Shown piece by piece: positions 44,829 through 53,703 of a DNA stretch of 64,000 nt. Positions within the stretch are counted from its first letter, which is position 1; every line of letters begins with the position of its first letter. The position numbers were made by a program, and so were the translations under genes. The notes under the pieces were generated by a model, which worked only from the letters and a program-made list of their open reading frames with translations, was not told the origin of the DNA and ran no database searches. The stretch lies in contig JAFLBR010000005.1 of NCBI GenBank assembly GCA_017303795.1, positions 248,001 to 312,000 on the forward strand. The letters run 5' to 3'. The DNA comes from Cytophagales bacterium (lineage in GTDB: Bacteria > Bacteroidota > Bacteroidia > Cytophagales > Cyclobacteriaceae).

Positions 44829-47800
44829 ATGCGTAATAAAGGTTTCGTTATTGTACTGGGCATTGTTATTACACTGCTTTGCCTGTACTATTTGTCATTC
44901 ACATTTGTTTCTCAACGGGTAGAGAAAGATGCGATAAGCTATGCTACCGATGCCGGTGGTTCATTGAGTTTAAGTAAGAAGCAAAACTACCTGGATTCAA
45001 TCTGGAGCAAGCCGGTGTACAACCTGTTTGGTGCCGAGTACACTTACAAAGAAGTAAAAGAAAACGAGTTGAGCCTGGGGCTTGACTTGCGCGGTGGTAT
45101 GCACGTGGTGTTGGAAATTTCTCCTGTGGATATCATCAAAGGATTAAGCGGAAACAATCAAGACCCGGCTTTTGAAGCAGCCCTTCAAAAAGCGCGCGAC
45201 TTGCAAAAGTCAAGTTCAGATAGCTATGTTAATTTATTCTACAAGGCATTTAAAGATGCTAACCCGGATAAGAGCCTGGCTTCGTTGTTTACCTCAGCGG
45301 CAAATAAAGATCGCGTAAAGCTTACCGATTCTGATGCAACTGTATTGGAGTTTTTGAACAAAGAAGTAGATGGCGCAATAGATCGCTCGTTCACCATCTT
45401 AAAAACCCGTATCGATCAGTTTGGCACATCACAGCCAAACATTCAACGCTTACAAGAGAAAGGTCGCATTCAAATTGAAATTCCAGGTGCTGATAACCCA
45501 CAGCGTGTGCGCAAATTATTGCAAGGTGTAGCCCGGTTAGAGTTTTGGGAAGTTGTAGAGTTCAACGATCCGCAGTTAGGTCAATCGCTTAGCGCGATTA
45601 ACGATTTTGTTGTTAAAGAACAAAATGCAAAGAAGGTGCTTACCACAACTTCAACAGAAGTTAAACCAGCTTCTGATACAACCGGTACTAAATCTGCATT
45701 AGAACAACAATTGTCGCAAGTGCGCGATAGCACGGTATCTTCTTTAGATTCACTTCGGTTGGCTACGTCATCGCCTTTGCTTGCGCTGATGAATCCATCT
45801 ATTCCTTTTCTTTATCAGGTAAAAGATACTTCGGTAATTAATAAAATGCTTAGACGCCCTGAAGTTCGCAGCTTATTGCCGCGCTCAATTGGTTTCTTCT
45901 GGGATGTAAAACCAGATCCTAAAGTCACACCGGGTGTGGATGATATTCAACTAAACTTCGTAAACCTCGGTCGTACCGGTAAACCTTTGTTAACTGGCGA
46001 GGTGATTAACGATGCGCGTCAGGATTTTGATGAGAACGGTAGGTATGCCGTTACCATGAACATGAATACAACAGGTGCAAAAACCTGGGCGAAGATTACC
46101 CGCGAAGCTGCCGCCAAACAACCGCAAGGTCGCATTGCTATTGTGTTGGATAATTATGTGTATACCGCCCCAACAGTAAATGGCGAGATTCCAAATGGTA
46201 GCTCGCAGATTTCAGGAAACTTTGAATTGGAAGAAGCAAAAGATTTGGCAAACGTATTAAAGGCTGGTTCGTTGCCAGCACCTACACGCATTGTAGAAGA
46301 AGCTATTGTTGGCCCAAGCTTGGGTAAGGTGGCTCAAAATCAGGGTTTGCTTTCAATGGCTGCCGGTCTTGGAATCGTAATATTGTTTATGATTGCCTAC
46401 TACTCTAAGGGTGGTTGGGTGGCCAATATTTCGTTGTTGTTCAACATCTTCTTCATTCTTGGAATTCTGGCGCAGTTAAAATCAGCTTTAACATTGCCCG
46501 GTATTGCCGGTATTGTACTTACTATGGGTATGGCTGTTGATGCGAACGTGTTGATATACGAACGCATTAAAGAAGAAATGGCCTTGGGTCGCAAGTTGCG
46601 CGAGGCGATTACAAAAGGTTATAACAGAGCCTTCACTACCATTCTCGATTCGAACCTTACTACGTTTATTACTGCAGTAGCACTTTTTGTGTTAGGTCAA
46701 GGCCCATTGAAAGGTTTTGCTATCGTGTTGATGATTGGTATTGCTACCTCTTTCTTCTCAGCCGTTTACATTTCGCGCGTTATTGTGGAGTGGATGGTGC
46801 GCAAAGGTGACGAGTCGAAAGTATCGTTCGATACAGCAATTGCACGAATGATTAAGAAACGCCCGCAGTACGATTTCATTGGTGCCCGCAAAAAGGCATA
46901 CCTGGTTTCGGGAGCTATAATTGTTATCGGATTTATTTTGATTGCCGTACAAGGATTAAACCTGGGTGTTGATTTTAAAGGTGGTCGCTCGTATGTGGTT
47001 AGTTTCAACCAGCCAGTTGTTGCAACTGATATGAAAGTAGCGATCGCTCAAAATTTTGAAAACACCGGTGTGGAAGTGAAAAACTTTGGCAGCGATAAGG
47101 TAATGAAGGTAACCACTTCTTACCTGGTAGATGATGAATCGGATGCAGCCGATGATAAAGTGAAAAATGCGTTGATAGCCGGAGTAGAAAAGTTTAAAGG
47201 CGTTAAATACACGCCAAACGAAGCGCAGTTAGATGATTCGCATTTCATTATTTCTTCTTCATCTAAAGTTGGTGCAACCATTGCCGATGATATTAAAGGT
47301 TCAGCATTTGAAGCCGGGTTTGCTTCTCTGGTGTTGATCTTTATCTATATCTTAATTCGTTTTAAGCGGTGGACATACAGTGCCGGTGCGATTGTAGCTA
47401 CCGTACACGATACATTGTTTGTGGTAGCCTCTTTTGCCATTGCCCGCGTGTTTGGTCTTTCTTTTGAAGTAGATCAGGTATTTGTAGCCGCTATCCTTAC
47501 GGTGATTGGTTACTCCATTAACGATACGGTGATTATCTTCGACCGGATTCGCGAGTATCTGGGTTTTGGTGCAAACCACGACAAGGCAACTTTATTTAAC
47601 GATGCCATCAACAGTACCTTAAGCCGAACGTTGATTACATCCGGTACCACTTTAGTTGTGGTTATTGTGCTGTTGATCTTTGGTGGCGAAGTATTGCGCG
47701 GCTTTTCGTTCGCATTATTTGTGGGTATTGGAGTAGGTACATTCTCATCCATTTTCATTGCATCGCCAGTCGTGCTTGATTTGGAAGCGAGTGCTGCCCA

Positions 47801-47834
47801 AGCCAAAAAGGTAGAAGCGAAAGCAGCTGCATAA
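44829..47834 (+). CDS. secDF: Fused protein translocase subunit SecDF
   Basis: 1001-residue fusion of SecD and SecF, the RND-type proton-driven accessory of SecYEG that helps pull proteins across the inner membrane. SecD half: helix at 7-27, ELSLGLDLRGGMHVVLE near residue 80, first periplasmic domain, a Ser/Thr-rich insertion at about 255-320, P1-head region with TTGAKTWAKITREAA, then five helices with GMAVDANVLIYERIKEE. SecF half from about 680: GLNLGVDFKGGRSYVV, SKVGATIADDIKG, and GYSINDTVIIFDRIRE. Fusion and insertion are normal for Bacteroidota. A terminator follows. Confidence 0.96.
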   Translation: MRNKGFVIVLGIVITLLCLYYLSFTFVSQRVEKDAISYATDAGGSLSLSKKQNYLDSIWSKPVYNLFGAEYTYKEVKENELSLGLDLRGGMHVVLEISPVDIIKGLSGNNQDPAFEAALQKARDLQKSSSDSYVNLFYKAFKDANPDKSLASLFTSAANKDRVKLTDSDATVLEFLNKEVDGAIDRSFTILKTRIDQFGTSQPNIQRLQEKGRIQIEIPGADNPQRVRKLLQGVARLEFWEVVEFNDPQLGQSLSAINDFVVKEQNAKKVLTTTSTEVKPASDTTGTKSALEQQLSQVRDSTVSSLDSLRLATSSPLLALMNPSIPFLYQVKDTSVINKMLRRPEVRSLLPRSIGFFWDVKPDPKVTPGVDDIQLNFVNLGRTGKPLLTGEVINDARQDFDENGRYAVTMNMNTTGAKTWAKITREAAAKQPQGRIAIVLDNYVYTAPTVNGEIPNGSSQISGNFELEEAKDLANVLKAGSLPAPTRIVEEAIVGPSLGKVAQNQGLLSMAAGLGIVILFMIAYYSKGGWVANISLLFNIFFILGILAQLKSALTLPGIAGIVLTMGMAVDANVLIYERIKEEMALGRKLREAITKGYNRAFTTILDSNLTTFITAVALFVLGQGPLKGFAIVLMIGIATSFFSAVYISRVIVEWMVRKGDESKVSFDTAIARMIKKRPQYDFIGARKKAYLVSGAIIVIGFILIAVQGLNLGVDFKGGRSYVVSFNQPVVATDMKVAIAQNFENTGVEVKNFGSDKVMKVTTSYLVDDESDAADDKVKNALIAGVEKFKGVKYTPNEAQLDDSHFIISSSSKVGATIADDIKGSAFEAGFASLVLIFIYILIRFKRWTYSAGAIVATVHDTLFVVASFAIARVFGLSFEVDQVFVAAILTVIGYSINDTVIIFDRIREYLGFGANHDKATLFNDAINSTLSRTLITSGTTLVVVIVLLIFGGEVLRGFSFALFVGIGVGTFSSIFIASPVVLDLEASAAQAKKVEAKAAA

Positions 47835-47854
47835 TTTTGTTTAACAAAATCTTC

Positions 47855-47887
47855 AAAAGGCGGGTACAAAACCCGCCTTTTGTTTTT
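47855..47887 (+). terminator. Rho-independent terminator after secDF
   Basis: AAAAGGCGGGT (47855-47865) pairs with ACCCGCCTTTT (47871-47881) around ACAAA, followed by GTTTTT. Confidence 0.92.
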
Positions 47888-47964
47888 AATGGCAAAGTTG
47901 AGAGGAGTCTGACGGCTATTAGCTTAAGTACTCAGCCGTCTTGATGCTTAAACCAAGATTTTGC

Positions 47965-48113
47965 AATAACCACGACCTTTAGGTCGTGGGGTGATAAACG
48001 AAATGGAATTTGGCTTCCTGCCCGTCCGGGAGGCGGGTAGCCAAAAATCTATTGGGCTAAAGCCCACTATTGCTTCATTTTGTTTTTTCCCCGACCTAAA
48101 GGTCAGGGTTATT
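47965..48113. mobile_element. MITE-like / REP-like element with inverted ends
   Basis: In the 388-bp gap between secDF and the response regulator. The left end begins AATAACCACGACCTTTAGG and is about 27 bp (47965-47991). The right end (48089-48113) read on the minus strand begins AATAACCCTGACCTTTAGG. Similarity continues inward (AAACGAAATG against AAACAAAATG). Each end is itself palindromic. Inside are two more hairpins, TGGCT...AGCCA and TGGGCTAAAGCCCA (48052-48065 region). It has no coding capacity. No target duplication is evident. Confidence 0.75.
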
Positions 48114-48222
48114 TTTTCTAATACATCCGGGATAAACACTCAAGTTGCTGCACGCTTTTTAAGGCAAGTCTTCTAACAAAATTTTAATGGAGATTGGAGG
48201 ATAAGACCGTAATTTTGAATTA

Positions 48223-48900
48223 ATGAGAATTCTGTTAATCGAGGACGAACGAAAAACCATTCAGTACATCAAAAAAGGACTGGAAGAAAACGGCTATGAA
48301 GTGGATACCGCAGAAGATGGTAAGGCCGGAAAAGCGCTAGGCTTTAAGAATAGTTATAATCTGATTATTACCGACATCATAATGCCCGAAATAAACGGGC
48401 GCGACTTGTGCAAAGAATTCAGGGCAGCAAAAATTGAAACTCCTATTTTAATGCTAACGGCTTTGGCTGAAACCGATGACATTGTAGAAGGTTTAGATAG
48501 CGGTGCCGATGATTACCTCTCCAAGCCCTTTGAATTTAAAGAGTTGCTGGCGCGCATTCGTACGCTTACCAAACGCCAGCCCAAGCCCGGCAACGATAGC
48601 TATTTGCGTATAGCGGATCTGGTGTTAGACTTGAATGCTAAAGCAGTTGTTCGGGCTGGTAAAAAAATTGATTTGACTTCAAAAGAATTTGGGTTGTTAG
48701 AATATTTCCTGCGCAACCAAGGGCGCGTAATACCAAGGGCCGAACTTTCCAAACATGTTTGGAATGTGGATTTTGATACCGGAACCAACATGGTGGAGGT
48801 TTACGTGAATTACTTGCGTAAAAAAATCGATCGGGACTTTGATGTTAAGTTAATTCATACGCAATTTGGTATGGGTTATATCTTAAAAGAACCCGCCTGA
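48223..48900 (+). CDS. OmpR/PhoB-type response regulator
   Basis: 225 residues. The receiver domain has DDE-type acidic residues at the start (LIEDERKT), the phospho-acceptor Asp in IITDIIMPEING near residue 51, and LSKPFEFKELLARI with the conserved Lys near 101. The C-terminal winged-helix DNA-binding domain has DLTSKEFGLLEYFLRNQGRVIPRAEL and TNMVEVYVNYLRKKID. It pairs with the sensor kinase that starts 4 bp after its stop. Target genes are unknown. TAATTTTG at 48210-48217 resembles a -7 element but lies too close to the ATG unless the mRNA is leaderless. Confidence 0.95.
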   Translation: MRILLIEDERKTIQYIKKGLEENGYEVDTAEDGKAGKALGFKNSYNLIITDIIMPEINGRDLCKEFRAAKIETPILMLTALAETDDIVEGLDSGADDYLSKPFEFKELLARIRTLTKRQPKPGNDSYLRIADLVLDLNAKAVVRAGKKIDLTSKEFGLLEYFLRNQGRVIPRAELSKHVWNVDFDTGTNMVEVYVNYLRKKIDRDFDVKLIHTQFGMGYILKEPA

Positions 48901-48904
48901 TCCT

Positions 48905-50281
48905 GTGCAAATCCGAACCCGGCTAACACTTCAGTTTACATTGTGGGTAAGTACCATTGTGCTGCTTTCGTTTTTGGCTATTTATCTTTTCTCCAAACAA
49001 TTTGCCGAACAGGATTTTGCCCGCAGGTTAAGGGAGAAAGCTATTACATCGGCCTTTCTGCTTATTAAAGTCGATCAGGTTGATACCGTGCTTCTGAAAA
49101 TTATCGATCGCGCCAAGCGCGACAATTTGTTTCGCGAGCGCATTCGGGTATATGACCAAACCGACAAAGAAATTTATGCCAGTGGCGATACCATGAAATT
49201 ACCGATAAGGCCGCAGGTAATTGAGCAGGTAAAACTGGACGGTGAACAGCGCACATTATACAATGAGTTTACAGTTGTGGGAATTCCGTTTACTGACCGT
49301 GGGGTAAACTATACCATTATTGCTTCGGCCGAAGATGTAATTGGTTACAACCGGCTGGTGGATTTAAGGCGATTGCTCATGGCTTTATTCGTAATTGTAA
49401 TCGGATTGGTTTCTATTTCAGGTTGGATTTATGCTGGCCGCGCGTTGCGACCCATTCAAAAAATTATTGGCAACGTGCAAAACATCTCGCCTCAAAATCT
49501 TTCGCAGCGTCTGGAAGAAAGTCCACACCCCGATGAAATGGGTAAACTCATTTTAATTTTTAATGGCTTGTTAACGCGAATAGAAAATGCATTCAAGCTT
49601 CAGAAAATGTTTGTGTCCAATGTTTCGCACGAGTTGAAAAATCCACTCACCAACATTACCTCGCAATTGGAAGTAACATTGTTAAACGAACGGCCGCGCG
49701 AAGAATATCAGCGCACCATAGAATCGGTGTTGGAAGACATCAAAAGCTTAAATCATTTATCGGTGAGTTTGCTTGATCTGGCACGCCTCACGCACGACAG
49801 CGATACGTTTACGATGGCCGAAGTTCGGCTGGACGAAATTCTGTGGGATGCCCGCGAGCGCGTGGGTGCCGTTGATCATAATTATAAAGTTGAGGTAGCT
49901 ATAAAAGATATGCCCGAGGATGAGAGCCGGTTGTTGGTAAATGGTAATCCGCACTTGCTTAAAACCGCCTTTCAAAACATAATTGAGAATGCCTGCAAAT
50001 TTTCGGAGGATGGCCGCGCAGAAGTGGTGTTGATTTGTAAAGCTGGTGAGTTGGTGGTGCAGGTGGTCGATCGGGGCCCAGGCATTGAGAAAAAAGACCT
50101 TGAAAATGTATTTCAGCCCTTTTTTAGAACCGATGCAACTTCTAAAGTAAAAGGCTATGGTGTAGGCTTATCGTTAAGCCAACGGATTATCTCTATTCAT
50201 AAAGGTAAAATTTCTATCGAATCCAACCCTGGCGAAGGCACGCGTATTTCGGTTACACTTCAACCCGCACACGGTTTCTAA
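48905..50281 (+). CDS. Sensor histidine kinase, HAMP-containing
   Basis: 458 residues from GTG at 48905. Two membrane helices (about 10-28 and 158-178) frame a periplasmic sensor of about 130 residues. Then HAMP (GRALRPIQKIIGNVQNI), HisKA with VSNVSHELKNPLTN (phospho-His near 245), and HATPase with NIIENACKF, VDRGPGI and GYGVGLSLSQRI. It is a classic CusS/BaeS-like architecture. The signal sensed is unknown. It forms a two-gene operon with the regulator upstream. Confidence 0.94.
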   Translation: MQIRTRLTLQFTLWVSTIVLLSFLAIYLFSKQFAEQDFARRLREKAITSAFLLIKVDQVDTVLLKIIDRAKRDNLFRERIRVYDQTDKEIYASGDTMKLPIRPQVIEQVKLDGEQRTLYNEFTVVGIPFTDRGVNYTIIASAEDVIGYNRLVDLRRLLMALFVIVIGLVSISGWIYAGRALRPIQKIIGNVQNISPQNLSQRLEESPHPDEMGKLILIFNGLLTRIENAFKLQKMFVSNVSHELKNPLTNITSQLEVTLLNERPREEYQRTIESVLEDIKSLNHLSVSLLDLARLTHDSDTFTMAEVRLDEILWDARERVGAVDHNYKVEVAIKDMPEDESRLLVNGNPHLLKTAFQNIIENACKFSEDGRAEVVLICKAGELVVQVVDRGPGIEKKDLENVFQPFFRTDATSKVKGYGVGLSLSQRIISIHKGKISIESNPGEGTRISVTLQPAHGF

Positions 50282-50339
50282 TTTTTTTCTAATCGACTCT
50301 TATCGAAAACATTGAAGCCCGCGGCTACATTTGTTTATA

Positions 50340-50477
50340 GTTTTTCTCTAGGTTGTTTGAGTTTAGAAACAAGTTTACAGGTTTCGGTGGAAGAGCAAAC
50401 GCTAATCAAACGTAAGCCAACTAATGATTAAAATTCTCTTCCTTGAAGTGGGGCTCGCAAGAGTCCCATTTTTTTTT
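50340..50477 (+). ncRNA. Candidate small RNA between kinase and gldH
   Basis: TACATTTG at 50326-50333 matches TAnnTTTG and would start a transcript near 50340. About 110 nt later there is a strong terminator. Between them is a small hairpin (TTGTTT 50353-50358 with AAACAA 50367-50372). No convincing ORF is present. The -33 element is weak, and the region could simply be a 3' UTR of the kinase operon. Confidence 0.3.
50449..50477 (+). terminator. Rho-independent terminator
   Basis: TGGGGCTC (50449-50456) pairs with GAGTCCCA (50461-50468) with one G-U pair and a GCAA tetraloop. Nine T follow. Confidence 0.88.
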
Positions 50478-50479
50478 GC

Positions 50480-50953
50480 TCACTTTGCTAAGGCAGTTTC
50501 TACACGCAAGCCAATAGCTAATACACCAGCCAATGTATCCTGTCGGTTTTCCTGTTGGATAGTAAATTTATATTTGCCTGGTTGCGTAAACGAATAGTTG
50601 GGCAAAACTAAAAACCGATGATCATACACATCACCCAATCCACTTCGGCCAAGTGGCTCACCACTTTTTTCGAACAGGTAATTAGAAACTAATTTTTTGG
50701 AAAGGATAGCACCGGTTGAATCGGCTAGTTGATACTGAATAAAAATGCGTTGCCACGGATAGTCTAATGAGTTGCGCACTTCGTAATACAAATTGTACTG
50801 CTGTTGGGTGTTGTTAATCTCAAATTCAAAAGTTGCGGGTTGTTGAATATTCCAGGTGCGTTCTTTAAACTCTACATAGTTTTCGAAAACGCGACTGCTA
50901 TCGCAACCGGAAAGCAAGATGCATAAAGCAACAAGTAGAACTGAAAATCTCAT
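50480..50953 (-). CDS. gldH: Gliding motility lipoprotein GldH
   Basis: 157 residues. Lipobox ILLSGCDSS, then the GldH domain: VFENYVEFKERTWNIQQPATFEF, YNLYYEVRNSLDYPWQRIFIQY, KKLVSNYLFEKSGEPLGRSGLGDVYDHRFLVL, and YKFTIQQENRQDTLAGVLAIGLRVE. GldH is an envelope lipoprotein needed for gliding in Flavobacterium johnsoniae. Its presence supports a gliding Bacteroidota host, although non-gliders also keep it. It overlaps ricT by 4 bp, a neighbourhood that I recall as common in the phylum. Confidence 0.92.
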   Translation of the reverse strand: MRFSVLLVALCILLSGCDSSRVFENYVEFKERTWNIQQPATFEFEINNTQQQYNLYYEVRNSLDYPWQRIFIQYQLADSTGAILSKKLVSNYLFEKSGEPLGRSGLGDVYDHRFLVLPNYSFTQPGKYKFTIQQENRQDTLAGVLAIGLRVETALAK

Positions 50954-52137
50954 CGTGGGTTGGGGCCTTTAGGATTGCGTGGCTGCGGATTTCGGTTTTG
51001 ATTTTGTTGCTGCGGATTCTTTTTGTCGTGCGAACGATTTTTATTCCGCTTTTTCTTTTTCGCCTTGCCCTGATATTTTTTATCCAGATTTTCCAGATCG
51101 CTGTTAAGCTTGGTTACCGGCACCTTCGCCTCAACTTCATTGGCTTGCAGTGTAGCGGGTTTTTTTCCTTCGCGATTGAGTGCAAGAATTTCATTTACCC
51201 GATCAATGTTTAACGGATACCACGTATTCTCTTCCTTAAATCCAAACCACATAATGCGTCTGAAAATATCCGTCTTCTGTAAGCGGGCTTCGCCTTGTTC
51301 GGTTAACAAAGGTGCTTCTACTTCCGGAATGCCTTTTAGTGCTTCCATGTAGGTTTCCAACTCGTAGTTAAGGCAACATTTTAAGCGCCCGCACTGGCCC
51401 GATAGTTTACTTGGATTGAGAGAAAGATTCTGATAGCGCGCGGCACTGGTAGCTACGTTTTTAAAATCACTTAACCAGGTAGAGCAACATAACTCGCGCC
51501 CGCAAACACCAATCCCGCCAAGGCGACCGGCTTCTTGCCGCAAACTGATCTGGCGCATCTCCACACGCACTTTAAACTCAGCAGCCAGAATTTTTATCAA
51601 CTCTCTGAAGTCAACGCGATCTTCAGCAGAATAAAAGAAAGTTGCTTTCGTATTATCGGCCTGGTATTCCACATCCGAAAGTTTCATATTCAGTTTTAAC
51701 TGATGTATGATTTCGCGCGTGCGATAGAGTGTGGGTAAATCGCGCTTCTTAACATCTTCGTGTTTCTCAGAATCTTTTTGAGTAGCTATGCGATAAATCT
51801 TTTTGATCTCATCGTCATTCGCTACTTTTTTCTTTTGCATCTGCAAGCGAACCAATTCGCCTTGCAACGATACATGGCCCAGATGGTGCCCGGTAGTTGA
51901 TTCTACAATTATAGCATCGCCTGTAGTAAGCGAAAGCTTATCGGTATTGCGGTAAAAATCTTTGCGCCCGTTTTTAAAGCGGACTTCCACTACCGGAAAT
52001 TTATCCTGCACGGGCATATCCATGTTAGATAGCCAGTCGAACACATTCATTTTATTGCAACCGCCCGTATTACAGGCTCCGTTATTGTTACAACCCGAAA
52101 CCTTCCCGCCTTTACTTGTGCCACATGCACATCCCAT
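50950..52137 (-). CDS. ricT: PSP1-domain protein, RicT/YaaT-like
   Basis: 395 residues. The N-terminus is unusually Cys-rich (six Cys in the first 30 residues: CAC, C, C, C, C). The PSP1 domain follows (about 45-290) with LRQEAGRLGGIGVCGRELCCSTWL and GQCGRLKCCLNYELETY, the conserved Cys clusters of RicT. In Bacillus RicT joins a complex with Fe-S clusters that affects RNase Y and RNA maturation. The C-terminus (about 355-395) is a basic, Asn/Gln/Pro-rich tail, plausibly RNA-binding. A good promoter lies upstream. gldH is translationally coupled. Confidence 0.9.
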   Translation of the reverse strand: MGCACGTSKGGKVSGCNNNGACNTGGCNKMNVFDWLSNMDMPVQDKFPVVEVRFKNGRKDFYRNTDKLSLTTGDAIIVESTTGHHLGHVSLQGELVRLQMQKKKVANDDEIKKIYRIATQKDSEKHEDVKKRDLPTLYRTREIIHQLKLNMKLSDVEYQADNTKATFFYSAEDRVDFRELIKILAAEFKVRVEMRQISLRQEAGRLGGIGVCGRELCCSTWLSDFKNVATSAARYQNLSLNPSKLSGQCGRLKCCLNYELETYMEALKGIPEVEAPLLTEQGEARLQKTDIFRRIMWFGFKEENTWYPLNIDRVNEILALNREGKKPATLQANEVEAKVPVTKLNSDLENLDKKYQGKAKKKKRNKNRSHDKKNPQQQNQNRNPQPRNPKGPNPR

Positions 52138-52162
52138 TGCGTTTGTTGTTTAGATTAAACCT

Positions 52163-52194
52163 TAAAGGTAGAAGGTAAAAAGGGTATTGACAAA
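52163..52194 (-). promoter_or_regulatory. Candidate promoter of ricT-gldH
   Basis: On the minus strand TTTG (52191-52194), a 20-bp gap, then TACCTTTA (52163-52170). It matches the Bacteroidota consensus except for the last base, and the ATG lies 26 bp downstream. Confidence 0.5.
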
Positions 52195-52241
52195 CCTGAT
52201 TGGCTTGCGGCAAATCTCCACGGTGTACACTTAACGTAGCA

Positions 52242-53531
52242 CTAGCTTTTCTCGATACGAGCCAAATCCTGACTAATATCTTTGCGGTAATACGCATCCT
52301 TCCACGAAATGCGGCCTACGATTTCATAAGCCTGCTGTGCAGCCTTCTCCAGCGTTGGCCCGTTTCCGGTAATAGCCAGCACGCGGCCACCGGTTGTAAC
52401 AACCGCATTATCATTACGGGATGTACCCGCATGAAATACGAGCCCTTTGCCAACTGAATCTAACCCTGAAATAGGATAGCCTTTTTCAAATGAATCCGGG
52501 TAACCGCCCGAAGCCATAATTACCGTAATGGCATATTGCGGGTTAATCTCAATTTTTTTGTTTTTAAGTTCGCCTTTGGCGCAGGCTTCAAACAACTCCA
52601 CCAGATCCGAATCAATGCGCGTCATCACTGCCTCTGTTTCAGGATCGCCCATGCGTGCGTTGTATTCAATCACGTAAGGCTCGCCTTTAATATTCATCAA
52701 CCCGATAAAGATGAAACCCTTGTAAGGGATGCCGTCTTTCTTTAATCCATCAATAGTGGGTATGATTACCTGCGTTTCTACTTTTTGCATGAAGGCCGGG
52801 CCCGCAAACACAACAGGCGAAACAGCACCCATGCCACCGGTGTTGGGGCCGGTATCACCATCGCCAATGCGTTTGTAATCTTTGGCTTCGGGTAACACCA
52901 CATAGTTTTTACCATCGGTAAGCACAAACACCGAAAGTTCAATGCCATCCAGAAATTCTTCAATCAATACTTTCGAACTGGCCTCACCAAATTTTTTATC
53001 CACCAGCATTTCGTGAATGGCTTGCTTTGCTTCAGCTACTGTTGGCGAAATGATTACACCCTTACCGGCAGCCAATCCATCGGCTTTTAAAACAATAGGA
53101 GGTATGCAACTATCAAGGTAAGTAAGCGCTTGTGCACTTTCGTGCGATTGAAACGTGTGCGCTTTTGCTGTGGGCACACCGTGGCGCAACATAAATTGTT
53201 TAGAAAAATCTTTACTGCCTTCCAGTTGCGCACCGGTTTTTCCGGGACCAACCAAAAGAATATGTTTTAGTTCATTCGTATTTTCAAAGTAATCGCGAAT
53301 GCCTTGTACCAAAGGTGCTTCGGGGCCAACAATTACAAGGGTTATATCTTTTTCAACACAAAACTTACCAAGTGCAGGAAAGTTATCGGTAGCAATGGCC
53401 ACATTTTCGCCAACTAATGCAGTACCGGCATTACCGGGCGCGATATATAAGTTAGAACAACGCGGGCTCTGTTTTATTTTCCAGGCAAACGCATGCTCAC
53501 GCCCACCACTACCAATTAAAAGAATGTTCAT
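52242..53531 (-). CDS. purD: Phosphoribosylamine-glycine ligase
   Basis: GAR synthetase, the second step of purine synthesis (phosphoribosylamine + glycine + ATP). 429 residues with the ATP-grasp fold: NILLIGSGGREHAFAWKI at the start, VVIGPEAPLVQGI, PIVLKADGLAAGKGVII near residue 140, EEFLDGIELSVFVLTDG, GPNTGGMGAVSP, and IEYNARMGDPETEAVM near 290. It is a standalone enzyme without purM or purN fusion. It diverges from an amidohydrolase across a 7-bp-unit repeat block. Confidence 0.96.
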   Translation of the reverse strand: MNILLIGSGGREHAFAWKIKQSPRCSNLYIAPGNAGTALVGENVAIATDNFPALGKFCVEKDITLVIVGPEAPLVQGIRDYFENTNELKHILLVGPGKTGAQLEGSKDFSKQFMLRHGVPTAKAHTFQSHESAQALTYLDSCIPPIVLKADGLAAGKGVIISPTVAEAKQAIHEMLVDKKFGEASSKVLIEEFLDGIELSVFVLTDGKNYVVLPEAKDYKRIGDGDTGPNTGGMGAVSPVVFAGPAFMQKVETQVIIPTIDGLKKDGIPYKGFIFIGLMNIKGEPYVIEYNARMGDPETEAVMTRIDSDLVELFEACAKGELKNKKIEINPQYAITVIMASGGYPDSFEKGYPISGLDSVGKGLVFHAGTSRNDNAVVTTGGRVLAITGNGPTLEKAAQQAYEIVGRISWKDAYYRKDISQDLARIEKS

Positions 53532-53565
53532 AGCTTCGAAAAAATCTTTGTAAATATAGATAACT

Positions 53566-53698
53566 TTGGTTACTCAGGACTGATTGCTGGGTACTAGTTG
53601 CTGGTTGCTGGATACTCGCTACTGGTTTGTTCAGACTAACCATTTACTGATTACCGAATACCGAATACCGAATACCTAACCTCCCAATACCAACTCCA
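53566..53698. repeat. Nineteen 7-bp units between purD and the amidohydrolase
   Basis: In constant register: TTGGTTA, CTCAGGA, CTGATTG, CTGGGTA, CTAGTTG, CTGGTTG, CTGGATA, CTCGCTA, CTGGTTT, GTTCAGA, CTAACCA, TTTACTG, ATTACCG, AATACCG, AATACCG, AATACCT, AACCTCC, CAATACC, AACTCCA. The left part is CTGGTTR-like. The right part, read on the minus strand, is CGGTATT-like, so the halves look inverted. It ends 5 bp before the next ATG. Confidence 0.8.
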
Positions 53699-53703
53699 AT
53701 CTC

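Noticed and set aside
48210-48217. TAATTTTG as promoter -7 of the response regulator
   Set aside because: Only 5 bp separate it from the ATG and no -33 element is found. Kept only as a remark in the gene entry.
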